Position numbers and translations under genes: made by a program. From contig CP075495.1 in assembly GCA_021613535.1 (NCBI GenBank), positions 5,766,001 through 5,830,000 on the forward strand: 64,000 nt of DNA, written 5' to 3'. Source of the stretch: Adineta vaga (taxonomy: Eukaryota > Rotifera). The notes under the pieces were generated by a model. The model was not told the DNA's origin, ran no database searches, and saw only the letters and a program-made list of their open reading frames with translations. Shown piece by piece: positions 10,053 to 21,788 of the stretch. Positions within the stretch are counted from its first letter, which is position 1, and each line of letters starts with the position of its first letter.

Positions 10053-12642
10053 ATGTCTCTACAAGATACTCGTAAATTATCTTCTGTATTACGATCAATT
10101 GAAGTAATTGAAAGTAAGTTAAATTAAAGATTAAAATCGACCTAATAAATCATTGTTGTATAAATTTTAGATAAAGCAAATATACTTTTTACTGACTATA
10201 CAACGTCGAACAATGAGATTGATCATATACAATCGATACCGATTGATGACACAAATATGCATTTACAAATATTTTTTCAACATCTTGAAAAATTATTACA
10301 AATTGATTTACGAAGTATGATATAGAAATACTTTTGTTATGGTAAATTCAAGTTAAAATAATCATATTTAGGTCGAAAATCATTATTAAATAATCAACGA
10401 AATTATTGGGATTTCTTTCTTCGTACACTTAAAGAAAGTAAAGGTCTCTATGATACCGTACTCTACGTTCTCAATAGTCAAGAAGTAAAAACATCGATCG
10501 GTCGTGGTCGATTATTTCTTCGATTTTGTTTGCAAAATCATCGTCTTGGTGATGTGATACAACAAAGTTTTATGATTACAAAATTTGTCCAGTAAGATAC
10601 ATGATATCAAACAAAATAAATCTTTCAACGAATTTTTTTCTTTAGTCATTTCTATCATGATGATTGTTTTTGGAGAAAAACTATGTATATAAATCGTATT
10701 ATTCAAGCATTATATCAATTAAATGATGCACAATTCGATCTTCTTTCAACTTCACAATATCAATTGGATGTTTGTTGGCCTACATCAGAGTAACATGTCT
10801 TGCTACTTTCATTGTAAAAATTTTATTTAAGAAGTTATCCTTTTATAGATCAGTTGATTTACGTTCAAAGCATTTATCTGATGCTACATCACGATTACGT
10901 ACTAATAGCATTTCAAGCTATATATCAATGGTATGAAAACAAGATTTCTTTGTTTGTTTTTTAAACAAAAAAGTGAAATTTATTATAGGATAGTATTTCT
11001 TCTCAATCGATGATATCATCTTCTTTTCCGATGGCAATGTCATATATTCATGTAAAATCAAAACTTATGATTTAATGAGAAGAAGAGATCAATTGCATTA
11101 ATTTCATTTTAGAATCTTGAATTATCGATGAATGATGGTAATTCACCTTGTTCAATTTCATCAATTGATGAATATCCAGAAAATACATTGAATTATTGGA
11201 AAGACCGGTAAGAGATTTATGGAAAAATATCTTTTTTTGAAAAACTTTGTTTTCTTATTAGCTGTCATCAATTAGAAGTTGAATTACAAGCAAATCATGA
11301 ACATCCTCCATCGAATGATGTGCAAATACAGTGTTCAGTTGATAAGCATGATGAAATCAGTCAAACAATCGATAATAACATTATTAATAACGATGAGAAT
11401 CTCAAACCTGAAAACGATCTATTAAAAAGCGAAATCAATGATCTCAATTTTCAACTTTCTACTCTTATTATTCAACGTACAACGACGGAAAATGTAAGAC
11501 CAAAAACAAACGACAGAAATTAATCCGTGATAGATCGACATTTATTCATATTTTTAGAAAATAAAAGAATATGAACGTGAAGTAACAAAATATCAAACAT
11601 TATTAGAAGCAAAAGCAAAAGTTTCAAATGAATTACAACGTAAATTCGATGAACAAACCAATCAAATCAAATCAATTGTATATATTTTCTTTATCGGAAA
11701 AACAAAACAATCTTAGTTTATTATTTCATCTTTTCAGCAAGAACAACATTCGATTCATACAAATAAACAAGAGAAACGAATTGATCAACTCGCAAATGAA
11801 GTACAAAAAGTAAGACATACGTGTTAAATAATGGTAAGAAATATCAATGATTTAATTTAGACAACAAAATTACTTGAAAATGAACGATTATTAATTGAAA
11901 AAGAACGAGTAAGAAGAAATAACAAGAGAGATGATTTCTTTTTCAAGATAATTTATGATTCTTTTAGAATGAACATAGTAAAATTCAAGATCAATTGGAA
12001 GCTTCTATTCAAGAAAAGACACTCGATTTTGAAGAAATGAAACGTCGATTGATTAAAGCAATTCGGTAGAGGAGCAAATAAATAATCATTTTCAAACTCT
12101 GAATTTTCTTTATATTTTAGTGAAAAAGCTGATTTATTCAATTCAATTTATTCTTACGAAGTTAAACTTGAAGAAGAACAAGCAAAACAATGTGTACATG
12201 AAGATGATGTAACAAACTGTACAAAATGTGACACAGCATTTGGATGGACTTTAAGAAAAGTTTGTTTAGTCTTTTCTTTTTTCATTTCATCTTTAATTAA
12301 GATTATCTTATTTCAGTATCGTTGTCGTCATTGTCAAAAAATCTTCTGTTATTATTGTTCAAATCATTGGCAACCAGGTTCAACGCCCAAGTTTGTTTTT
12401 TGAATATCTTATTAAAAGAAATAAATGAATAAGACAATGTTTATTTTAGTATTCAACATCGTTTATGTGATTTTTGTAATGAAAAATATGTCAAAGAATC
12501 TCTCATGTCTAATTATACCGTGCTTGATGATCCTGAAAAAGATACTGAAACAAAAAATGATGTCGATCTCAAATTTGAAGTACGATCTGAACGATTAGAT
12601 TCATCAGCAGATGCTTCTTCGTTACCTGCAGAACAATCATAA
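10053..12642 (+). CDS. RUN and FYVE domain protein (RUFY-like)
   Basis: Fifteen exons: 10053-10113, 10171-10314, 10372-10591, 10646-10789, 10849-10930, 10989-11051, 11113-11207, 11262-11493, 11558-11677, 11738-11809, 11861-11908, 11968-12065, 12121-12259, 12317-12390, 12450-12642. Total 594 aa, within the RUFY size range. Residues about 25-190 form a RUN domain (TSIGRGRLFLRFCLQNHRL is the conserved core). A low-complexity Ser/Asn linker follows, then coiled coil at about 330-470. A C-terminal zinc finger at about 482-536 has four CxxC-type pairs. RUFY proteins link Rab/Arl GTPases and PI3P on endosomes. Here the PI3P-binding R-R-H-H-C-R core is R-K-Y-R-C-R and the WxxD motif is missing, so the finger probably folds around zinc but may not bind PI3P. 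The gene converges on EXOC8, 231 nt away. Confidence 0.88.
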
Positions 12643-12873
12643 CGAAGATCTTCTTTTCCTTCTCATTGTAAAAATTATACTTTTGTAAATTATTTTACTT
12701 CTTTTTTTTTTTTATAAATTATCATAATATTGATATATGAATAAAAGATATACGGGTAGTTTTATTAACTTGAATTATATTTTTTGCGAAGCGGAATGAA
12801 TATTTTATATTGCTGTATTGAAACAAATATAAGAGAAAAAGGAAGCACACGAAGAAGATTAACAAAAAAAAAA
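12643..12873. terminator. Shared 3' spacer between convergent RUFY-like gene and EXOC8
   Basis: A 231-nt spacer where two convergent genes must both end. It contains AATAAAAGATA near 12740, a likely polyadenylation signal for the plus-strand gene, and T-rich tracts. Confidence 0.45.
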
Positions 12874-15241
12874 TCATTTCTCTAAAGCAGCCATTTCTTT
12901 AAGTTTCGACATTTTTTCATAAACTTTTGTAAAATATTTGACTGAATGTCCGACTTTTGGTCGATAAAGTGTATCTACATAATGAAAAAGATGATTTAGT
13001 GAAAAATCAACATTTTTCATAATAAAATTCTTCAATTGTTTATCATTGCTTGTTTGTAATTTTTGTAATGCACGTTCATAATATTTCAAATGTAATTTAA
13101 TTAATTCAACGAGTGCTTCGACAACAGTTTGATTTATTAATGAATAATGAATTTTAAATAAATCACGTGCAAATGTTAAATATGCTTTGGCGAATAATAA
13201 TGTACTTGGTGCTAAACGAATTTGTGTACTTTCATTTGTTGTTGTTAAAAATGGTTGAAGAAATTTTTGACTATCAAGACCTAATTCACGAAATTCAAAA
13301 TATAATTGTTCTAAACGATCATTTGTTGGTAATGTTATTGGAATCCATTTTTCATCTCGATGTCTTTGACGTAAAGTATCAATAATTACATCTTTTTGTG
13401 TATTAATTATTTGAATTAATAATTGTTCAAGTTTCTCTTCGAACATAAATTTTACATCGATTAATTTCGTTGAAAATTCATTTGCTTTTGTTAATAAAAT
13501 ATCGATATTTTTCATTGAAAAAGTGAAATTTTTCGTACTTATATATTGTTGATTATGTAAAATTGTTATTAATTTTTCAATTTCACTTGACATCCAAACG
13601 ATGAATTTTGTAAATGTAGATTTTTGATCTTTAAATATTTGCACAAATTCATAATAACTATCGACTAATCGAGTAAAAAATGTATTAGCAAAATTTTCAA
13701 CAAAAACAACATTTAATTCTTCCAATTTAGTTTGTTTAAGTGTACTTCTCATTAATGATAATTGAATAGCAATAAATAAATCACTAGAATATCAATGAAA
13801 AAGAATAACAACAATTTGTATTCATTTTTAAAATGACTTACCAAGCTTTTGGAACATAACCAAGTTGTTTTAATGTTTGTATATGATGATAATAATGTTT
13901 TAAGAGATTTGTTGAGCAACCTCGATCACAAATATTTTGAATTTCTTTTTCAATTAATTTACATAATTCTTGTTCTTTGATTTGTACACCTTTGATATAT
14001 TCATCCACGAAATGCATAGTTTGTTGAGAATGATCTTGAACAAATTGTCGAGTATGTTTTCTTGCACGAAGAATCAATTCTAATGCTTGATCGAAATTTC
14101 TTTCTGCAAGAAGAATAACAAGATTTTCTTGAGTATCAGTAACCCAATCTTCGGAATAGAAATCTTCTTCAAATAATTGTAATTGTTGTTGCTGTTGTTG
14201 TGGAACAGATGATCGATCATTGGCGGATGGTGATAATGTAATCGATGATGGAGATGCTGATAGTCGATCTGTATGTAATAGAGAACCACGTCTTTGTCGA
14301 GGATAAAGTGCACTTTCAAACATTTCCATCCAATGTTTTTTACTTTGAGCATTTTCACACATGAATGTATGTGTTTCTAAATCATGTTTGATAGAGAATG
14401 AATTTCGTAAAACATCATCTTTCACATTGATGATTTGAATTGCTGATGATTGAATTTGTTTACTTTGATCATTATTACGATTATTATTAATGCCACTTAA
14501 TGGTTGATGTAATTTGATAACTTGATCAACATCATAGGCAGTAGCTGTACGAATATTTGATGATTTAGCGACTATAAAACAATCACTGAATAAAAGACCA
14601 TAACATTGATGAGTAACATAAGATGCTGGTAATTTTGTTGATGAATGTCCTTTACTTTGTGGTTTTGTGGAAATATTCTCTAATTTTACTTCAAGTAATT
14701 TACCACTATGAATTAAACGACGATCAGAATTCACTGAAACAAGACCTAAACTTTGACAATGATGTAAAAGAGTTTCCCATGATTCATTATCGGATGTATC
14801 GGATGAATTTGTCTAAAATATTTCAAATACATAATAATTTTTTCTCTTGAAAATCGTTCGTTTCTTCTTACTTTATTTTCAACATTTAATAATTCTTTCA
14901 CAGTATTTAATAATTGTTTTTCATCAGCTAATAATGAATGTAATTGATAAACTTCGGATTCAAGTGATGAAACTTCTTTTGCTGTTTCAATAAATTTTGT
15001 ATGATTACGATAAACATTTTGTTTTAATTCGGTTTTAGCTTCACTAGATATAAGATGCATTCGTCGTTTCATATTCGTTAAATCCGTACTACCAATTGAT
15101 TTAGATGCTAAAATAAAAACATTTGATTCGAGTTCTATATGCAAATTTTCATTTACCAATCGATTGTACAAATGATTCGGGTTCAAATTTTGGTTCGAGA
15201 AATCGAGCACGAAAGCCATGATCTGCATCACTAAATTCCAT
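12874..15241 (-). CDS. EXOC8: Exocyst complex component 8 (EXO84)
   Basis: Four exons: 15157-15241, 14872-15107, 13842-14812, 12874-13783. Total 733 aa; vertebrate EXOC8 is about 725. The N-terminal coiled coil (KQNVYRNHTKFIETAKEVSS, about 55-75) matches the Exo84/Vps51-like signature. Residues about 135-260 form a PH-like domain (SGKLLEVKLENI... LETHTFMCENAQSKKHWMEM). The rest is the helical Exo84 C-terminal rod. The protein is part of the octameric exocyst that tethers secretory vesicles and is a RalA effector. A TTTTCAG acceptor lies 12 nt before the ATG (15254-15255). The gene starts only 80 nt downstream of the PLPBP stop on the same strand, so joint transcription is possible. Confidence 0.95.
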
Positions 15242-15321
15242 TTTTTCTTATATCTGAAAAGTATTCGAAGAAAAAGAAAAAAGTTTATTTTATTTTTTTT
15301 CTGTCAATAGAAAGTAAAGAA

Positions 15322-16029
15322 TCAATTTCGAGCACCGAAGATTAAACTTCCAACGCGAACAATCGTACTGCCAACTTGAATTGCACGTTCATAATCATGT
15401 GACATGCCCATGGAAAGTTCAATGTCATTTAAGGCAAGATTGTATCTTTCACATAACTCTTTTCGACATTGAACTAAAACATGAAAATCTGAATCATCGT
15501 CAGCATTCACATTATCATATAAGCCAATCGTCATTAAACCTTGACAATTTAATTGTGTACAATTCGATTTAATATGTTCATATAAAGCTAAGAAATCTTT
15601 TGTAGAAACACCGGATTTTTGTTGTTCTTGACTTGTATTGATTTGTATAAGTATATTCAATGTTTTCGATTGTTGTTGAAGATTATTATTGATACGATCA
15701 GCCAATTCAATTGAATCAATCGTTTGTATACAATAAAGATTTGGTATACGTGTTAAAACACGATTTACTTTATTACTTTGTAAATGACCAACAAGATGCC
15801 AACGTATATCAGGACATTGTGTTAGAATTAAATCATCATTTGCTTTTTTTTCTAATTCATCAACATAATTCTCTCCAAATTCACGTTGACCAGCTTGATA
15901 AAGTTCGAGAATATTTTCAATAGGTTTCGTTTTTGATATGGCAATTAAACGTGCAGATGATTGATTTGGTAGTGTTAATTCTTGAATACGTTGAAGAACG
16001 GCCTTTAAATTATCAGATAGATGACTCAT
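15322..16029 (-). CDS. PLPBP: Pyridoxal phosphate homeostasis protein (PLPBP/YggS family)
   Basis: Single exon, 235 aa, a typical length for the family. The TIM-barrel motifs are complete: LIAISKTKP with the PLP-binding Lys at 33, then FGENYVDE, WHLVGHLQSNK, CIQTIDS, QINTSQEQQKSG, QGLMTIG, LSMGMSHDYERAIQ and VGSTIVRVGSLIFG. The protein carries PLP without a known catalytic reaction and buffers vitamin B6 and amino-acid pools. I chose the ATG at 16029 (MSHLSDN) because family homology starts just after it and a TTCTACAG acceptor ends 10 nt upstream. The longer upstream frame would add an unrelated Lys-rich stretch. Confidence 0.95.
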   Translation of the reverse strand: MSHLSDNLKAVLQRIQELTLPNQSSARLIAISKTKPIENILELYQAGQREFGENYVDELEKKANDDLILTQCPDIRWHLVGHLQSNKVNRVLTRIPNLYCIQTIDSIELADRINNNLQQQSKTLNILIQINTSQEQQKSGVSTKDFLALYEHIKSNCTQLNCQGLMTIGLYDNVNADDDSDFHVLVQCRKELCERYNLALNDIELSMGMSHDYERAIQVGSTIVRVGSLIFGARN

Positions 16030-16485
16030 GGTGAATATTCTGTAGAACAAAATCAACAATTTCTCATCTGAAAATAGATATTTGGATGAGAGTGGTTTGT
16101 ATCTTTTAATTTTGAATAAGAGTATCTTCTTTCTTTTTTGAAAGTACACATGTATGCTTGTATGTCATTCTTATCTATTTAAGCTATCTATCTTTTCTTT
16201 TTCTTTCGTTTGTTATTGAATGCTGTCGAGAAGCTATTGCAGGTGCAGTATGCTATGGGCAATTTACATGTTAATGCTTGCGCGATGATTCTAATATAAA
16301 CAAAGAGCAAGAGACCGGTAACACCTGATGGAATAAAGACAAAACGAATGAGAGAAAAAATAAATTGGTCTTCAATCGAGCATGAAATCTCCCTCTGGTT
16401 ATGAGAGAGAAGAGAGAGACAGAGACAGACGGAACGATGGAGACGCTCATCATCTGTCCCAATCAAAGAGTGAAAGAGAAAGAAA

Positions 16486-16516
<31 letters not shown>

Positions 16517-17650
16517 AAGAAAAAGCAACGATAGCAACATTAGATAAATTATCCTGTTTACATAGATCTATTCCTTCAATGTATGATACTACGATTAAAC
16601 ATTAGTATTAGTCCACTTGTAACGATATTGGGTAAGTTCGCTGTTTTTTTCTTTTTTTTTGTACTTAAACATAAACCAGTACCATCATAATGTCCATACA
16701 GGCCTACACATGTCAGATAGAAAGATAGATACGTTGCACAGTTGTGCGCGCACACACACACACACACACATCCCATCTTTTCAATGTCGGAAGCAAAAAC
16801 AGCAACAGTTAACTCGCACATACACACACGCGCGTATGGTGTCTGCATCGTATCAACTGTCTTCTTCTCGTCTCTCTTTTTTTCATATGCGTATATAACT
16901 TAGACGAAAAAAAACGGTACAGCTGTTCAAAACTCAATACTCATCATCATCATATAGCGGGTATGGTTACATATTTGAAAAAATTTCAAAGCAAGATGTA
17001 AGTGTCCATCTGGTCACTAGTTCAGATCCAGTTTTGTACACATAGAAAAAAAAACGTATCCACGTTTTCTCAAGAGAATAAAACGACAACTTATGACCAA
17101 AAATAGAAACATATGCCATGCAATGAGATAATTTTTAACTCATGTCATGCGCCTGTGCACATAAACAGATGTCCATTTTCGAATCATTTAGTAAATATGT
17201 ATATATACACACATACATATTGAGAATGAAAGCGATACGATCGATAAAAAACAAACTTCTAAACTTCGTCTTTTCCTTCTCATCATCAGAAAAGTAAGGT
17301 TCATTTTCTATTTATCTATTTTGTCACATTGTAAGATATTACAAATGAATAGAAAGATCATCTTCTCTACAAAAGCAAACGTGCTTATAATAAAGAAGAA
17401 TAATAATGATAGATTAGATAGCATATAATATGTATGTGTTTTCTCTTTTTCTTTTCTTTTCCGACGATCGACAGACATCCAGATAGAATAGATATGCAGC
17501 TGGACAAAAAAGGGAAAAGAAGAGGAAGAAGAAGAAGAGACAAGATTCTATTGAATGTTGTTGTAACTTGAGTAGTAGATACAAAAATGATCGACAATCG
17601 CTAGCGGTTATCTTTATTTAGTTTTGTTTCTTTAGATTAATAATCACAGT
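16030..17650. other. Gene-free interval with (GA)n and (CA)n microsatellites
   Basis: About 1.6 kb without a supportable gene. A (GA)n run lies at about 16485-16512 and a (CA)n run at about 16749-16770. Open frames here are low-complexity readings of these repeats. The interval holds the divergent promoters of PLPBP (-) and the Id-like gene (+). Confidence 0.6.
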
Positions 17651-18016
17651 ATGACTTCTTCATCTTCTAATTTATATAATGAGGATGATCATAATCATAA
17701 TCATAATAATAATGACGACAACGAATTGGATGAAGAATTTCAAAAACTTGCATTACTCGTTCCAACAATTCCAAAAAATGAATGTTTAACTGAATTAGAA
17801 TTTCTCGAATTTGTTATTGCTTATATTCAACAATTACAAGAACTATTATCTCACGATCAATGGAATGAATGTCTCAATCATTTAACAACGTCTATGAAAA
17901 ATTCGTTTCTTTCTACGTCAACTAATATAAAACTTTTAATTAAAAATGAAAAATATCCTCATCGAAATCCATTATCAACAATCAATCTCGACACAAATAT
18001 ACCTCATCATCAATAG
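17651..18016 (+). CDS. Id-like helix-loop-helix protein lacking a basic region
   Basis: Single exon, 121 aa. After a His/Asn/Asp-rich start, residues 24-67 form a helix-loop-helix (FQKLALLVPTIPKN then LEFLEFVIAYIQQLQELL). The LxxLVPTIPxN loop entry and the VIxYIxxLQ second helix match Id/extramacrochaetae proteins closely. There is no basic DNA-binding stretch before helix 1, where the sequence is acidic (DDNELDEE). Id proteins dimerise with E-type bHLH factors and stop them binding DNA, so a dominant-negative differentiation regulator is the natural inference. The usual Lys/Ser-Lys-Val-Glu start of helix 2 is replaced by CLTELE. A TTTCTTTAG acceptor ends 15 nt upstream of the ATG. Confidence 0.78.
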   Translation: MTSSSSNLYNEDDHNHNHNNNDDNELDEEFQKLALLVPTIPKNECLTELEFLEFVIAYIQQLQELLSHDQWNECLNHLTTSMKNSFLSTSTNIKLLIKNEKYPHRNPLSTINLDTNIPHHQ

Positions 18017-18799
18017 AACAGTTTTCTTCCTATTAAGAACATAAACATTATTCGTTCTAATTTCGCTTGCTTCTATTAATAATATTTTTCATTTACAATC
18101 GTACAAACTTCATGGAATGAAGAATCATCGAAATAATGTTCTAAACTCCTACGTAGAACATTTTTTCAGTTTCTATTCATAATTGCTATTATTCATTATC
18201 AATCCTGACTGAAATGATCAGAAAGATTTTGTGGATTTTGTTTTTGCTTATTAAATAAATTGATATTTACCAGTTCGAATATTTACAGAAAATCTTTCTT
18301 TCTGTATGATGAGTATAATGAAGATAACACAAATTTTAGTGTAACTAACTTTCGAGATCCCATTTGATAATAGGTAATGTTCATTTTCAGTTATCTTATC
18401 CCAAAAATCTAAATGAAACTAAGCTTTTTTATTTAATAATTCTTACTGATAAAAATAACATCAATTCAAACGAATAGATATTGTTTGTATTAATAGGAAT
18501 AAATTCCACTCCATCAGTTGTATTACTAGATGTTTTTTACACTCTTGAAGTTGATAAACGGCTCTTCAATATTCTATAAACTTGAGAACAATACAAGCGG
18601 ATTAAGAACACATGAATACAAAAAAAACAATTCGTCTTTTAACATTCATGATATTAGCAAACGAGAAACAACACAAGTGACATCTATAAGTTGATTTCTA
18701 ACCAGTCAGATGCTATTACTAAGGCCACTATTTACCATAATATAGCCATGTTTTAATCGCAGAATATTAGTTCTTAAAGATCATATCATCGAGATCAGC
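18017..18799. other. Intergenic stretch, Id-like gene to MKS1
   Basis: About 780 nt of AT-rich DNA without recognisable genes. It should hold the Id-like 3'UTR and the MKS1 promoter. Confidence 0.45.
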
Positions 18800-21559
18800 A
18801 TGTCCAATTCAGTTGATAATGATGTGAATTGTGCTGTCTATCGTTCCAATGATTCAATAAATAATTTTAAAATTAGGTATAGATAAAAACCTACGAAAAT
18901 TATTTTTTGAACTCAGTTATTCTATGAATTTTAATTTAGAGTTAAATTAGAACGTTTAACATCAAATGCACTATTACCTAGTCTTCAACGATTGAAAATC
19001 GAAGATGATCTATCACGTCTACTTGGCGATGATGGTAAAAAATTGGAGAAAGCAAAAGTCAGTCGAACAGAAATGGCTCAAGCATTAGATGAAGCGAAAA
19101 GATCTGAATATGAAGAAGTTGTAATTAGTTGGCAACAAAAACTATTCAGTCGAGTATGAACATCTGTCTTGCAGTTGCTTGTTGATATATGAATATTCCA
19201 TTTTTTTCGTGTTATCAGTTCGAATTTGAAAGATATGGCAAAGGTGTTAGTGAAGCAAGTACGGCATTAGATCGAAAATATTATGATGATATACAAAAAA
19301 TGAAGTAAATAATTAGTGATATGTGAAGAAATATTCATAGATTATTTTGTTTGAATTTGATTTTAGAGCAATTCGTAAACAACCAGGACGAATCTTCACT
19401 TACATCGAAGGTGATCCTCATTGTTTTGCCAACGATGTAAGTACAGATAATCTTTGATTTACATTCATAATCTTTGATTTGAAATTTAGTTGGAATATTT
19501 TACAACGGATTCGCCAAATGATGAACCAAGTCAATTGGCTTTAGCATTAAATCATATTCGTAAGAATTTTTGAAATCAATCTTCATGTTATTAGAAATTC
19601 TATATTATCTAAAAACGATTCGTTATCATTTCTAGGAAGACGTGGTACAAACCGAACACGTTTACAAAAAAACAATTTGGTCAATGAAAAACCAACACTT
19701 CCCGAACTTCGCGAAGAACATTACGCTACTAAACCACATCAAACGATGTATATCATGGCGGATTTAAGTGATAAAATTGAGGTAGCTTCAGCACAACTCG
19801 TTGTTGTACCTCAAGCACCAAATGAACGTGTTCTATGTACAGTACGTGTTTATTCGCATGGAACACTTATTCTCGAGCCAGATTTTAATGATGGTAAAAT
19901 GGCATATATTGTGGAAACAGGAAATGTGAATAATGAAGTATATCATTATTATTTGGAACATGGTTCTCAATCAATTAATATGGATGATTTGATTAAAGAA
20001 CGAAAATTATTCAATGAAGTTTGTTTTAGACAACAAACACATCTTGCACAAATTGTTGGAAATGAATTTGATACCGTAAGTTGTTGTCAATGAATTTTGT
20101 CAAATGAAAATTTCGTTTGGTTTTAGCCACCGCCAGCTGTACTTAAATTGAATGTTTTCGGAGAAATTATTAGTGGAAAAAATTTTGAATATGACGATAT
20201 CTATGTTTATTATTGTTTGGATTTACCCGATAGTAAGTGGAAGGAATGTGAAATATTGAATGTTTGTAAGAAATTCTTTTAGATTGGTATGCAGAACCAT
20301 CGATGATATTCTCAGGTTATACACATACTGCAAGTGCAACAAAATCAAGCAAGCATGTAAGAAAGATAATGGGAATGAGGATGATATAAATTGTTTTTTT
20401 CAGAATTTATTAAAATATGAAGAAAGGAGTTTAAAGTAAAGGCTCGCTGATGTTTATATTTGATTATTGAGTGAAGATTGGATTTAAATACAAAGGTCTA
20501 GCCTATTTTTCCATGTTCGCGAATACTGAACAGTAAATTGAATTAGAAGATTTGCTTGAATCGCTAATAGATATATTTGTCGTAATGTTTTAAAAAGAAT
20601 CTTGATCTTTTCAGGATGATATTGTGTATTATTCACATCCATTTGAATTCGAACTCTGGTATAAACCATCACCTGCTTCAGCTGATCATGGTGAATATTT
20701 CATATATAATCTTTTTTAATATCTATTTTTCTTGCTTTCGAAATAGAACTTCCTCGTATGCCAAAAATTTATTTTCAAGTGGCCTCACAAGATTCATGGA
20801 GCCGTCATCGAACCGAAGGATATACCTATATTGATATTCCTAGTTTACCAGGTTTGATATTGAATTTATTGCACTCAAATAAAAAATAAAAATTTTCTCA
20901 TCATTTAAAAGGATTTTATGATGAAGAATTAACATGTTGGCGACCACGTGGAGATTCTATCTTTAATGAACTTCGACGATTCTATATAGGCGGATCAAAT
21001 GAATTAGAAGACATTAATTATGTTTCAATTCCAAAACAATTTGAAAGTGAAAAAGTATTTAAAAATAATTTTCTTCAGATATTTTAATTAAATCTCCATG
21101 TTTTAATCTAGAATAAGAATCCATTAAGTCGTTTTGGTTTTCGTACTGTAACAACAGGAACATTAAATATTCGACTTAATGTTGTTTTTCAATCACAGTA
21201 TGTTTACTTTCTGATCTTAGATAGTTGTATTTGTTTGTTTTTCCAATAGAACTATTGCTGTAGAACACGCAAAACATCGTAATGCTTACGCTACAAATCG
21301 TTATGGGTATGAAATTGAAAGAAAAATAAATAAAATAAAATATTCTAAGTTGAACTTATTTTGCAGATTCGATGCTTTTATGTCCAATATCAATAGTGTT
21401 ATCGGTAAGTATTTCCTAAAATAAATATAAGAGTTGAAAATTTATTTTTGTTTTCATCTTTCATCTTTAGATGCATTCCAACAAGCTAAAAAACGTGCAT
21501 TAGAAGTACGAGAATCAACATTACAATTGTTGACACCGAAAGCACCTGTATTTGAATGA
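18800..21559 (+). CDS. MKS1: Meckel syndrome type 1 protein homolog (B9 domain)
   Basis: Fifteen exons: 18800-18876, 18940-19153, 19219-19304, 19367-19436, 19490-19559, 19636-20075, 20127-20232, 20283-20356, 20615-20690, 20747-20851, 20912-21054, 21112-21197, 21250-21306, 21367-21404, 21471-21559. Total 576 aa; human MKS1 is 559. The N-terminal half has the conserved IFTYIEGDPHCFANDLEYF and MYIMADLSDK blocks. The B9 (C2-like) domain spans about 325-500 (NVFGEIISGKNFEYDDIYVY ... WRPRGDS ... ELRRFYIGGSNELEDINYV). The end keeps the AFQQAKKRALEVRES helix. MKS1 works in the ciliary transition-zone gate with B9D1 and B9D2, which fits the ciliated corona of rotifers. The stop is 229 nt before the TRAP1 start on the same strand. 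Confidence 0.95.
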
Positions 21560-21788
21560 TTCTATTTATGATTAACAAAACTGAAGTACCAGTCAGATGA
21601 CTTCATTTAGACACAATGACAACCAAAATATACCGTCCATAATGAACTATTCTCTTGTTTTTGAATGTTTATGCTATAGTATTGTGTTTTACTAATCTAT
21701 AATTAATCTTCTTTTTCTTTTTTTGTATTAAAAATAATTTACATGGTAATGCATAAGGGAATGAATTTTTCTTTCTAGAGATATAAAA

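Noticed and set aside
16576-16898. Overlapping frames on both strands around the (CA)n repeat
   Set aside because: They exist because microsatellites lack stop codons; the protein sequences are low-complexity.
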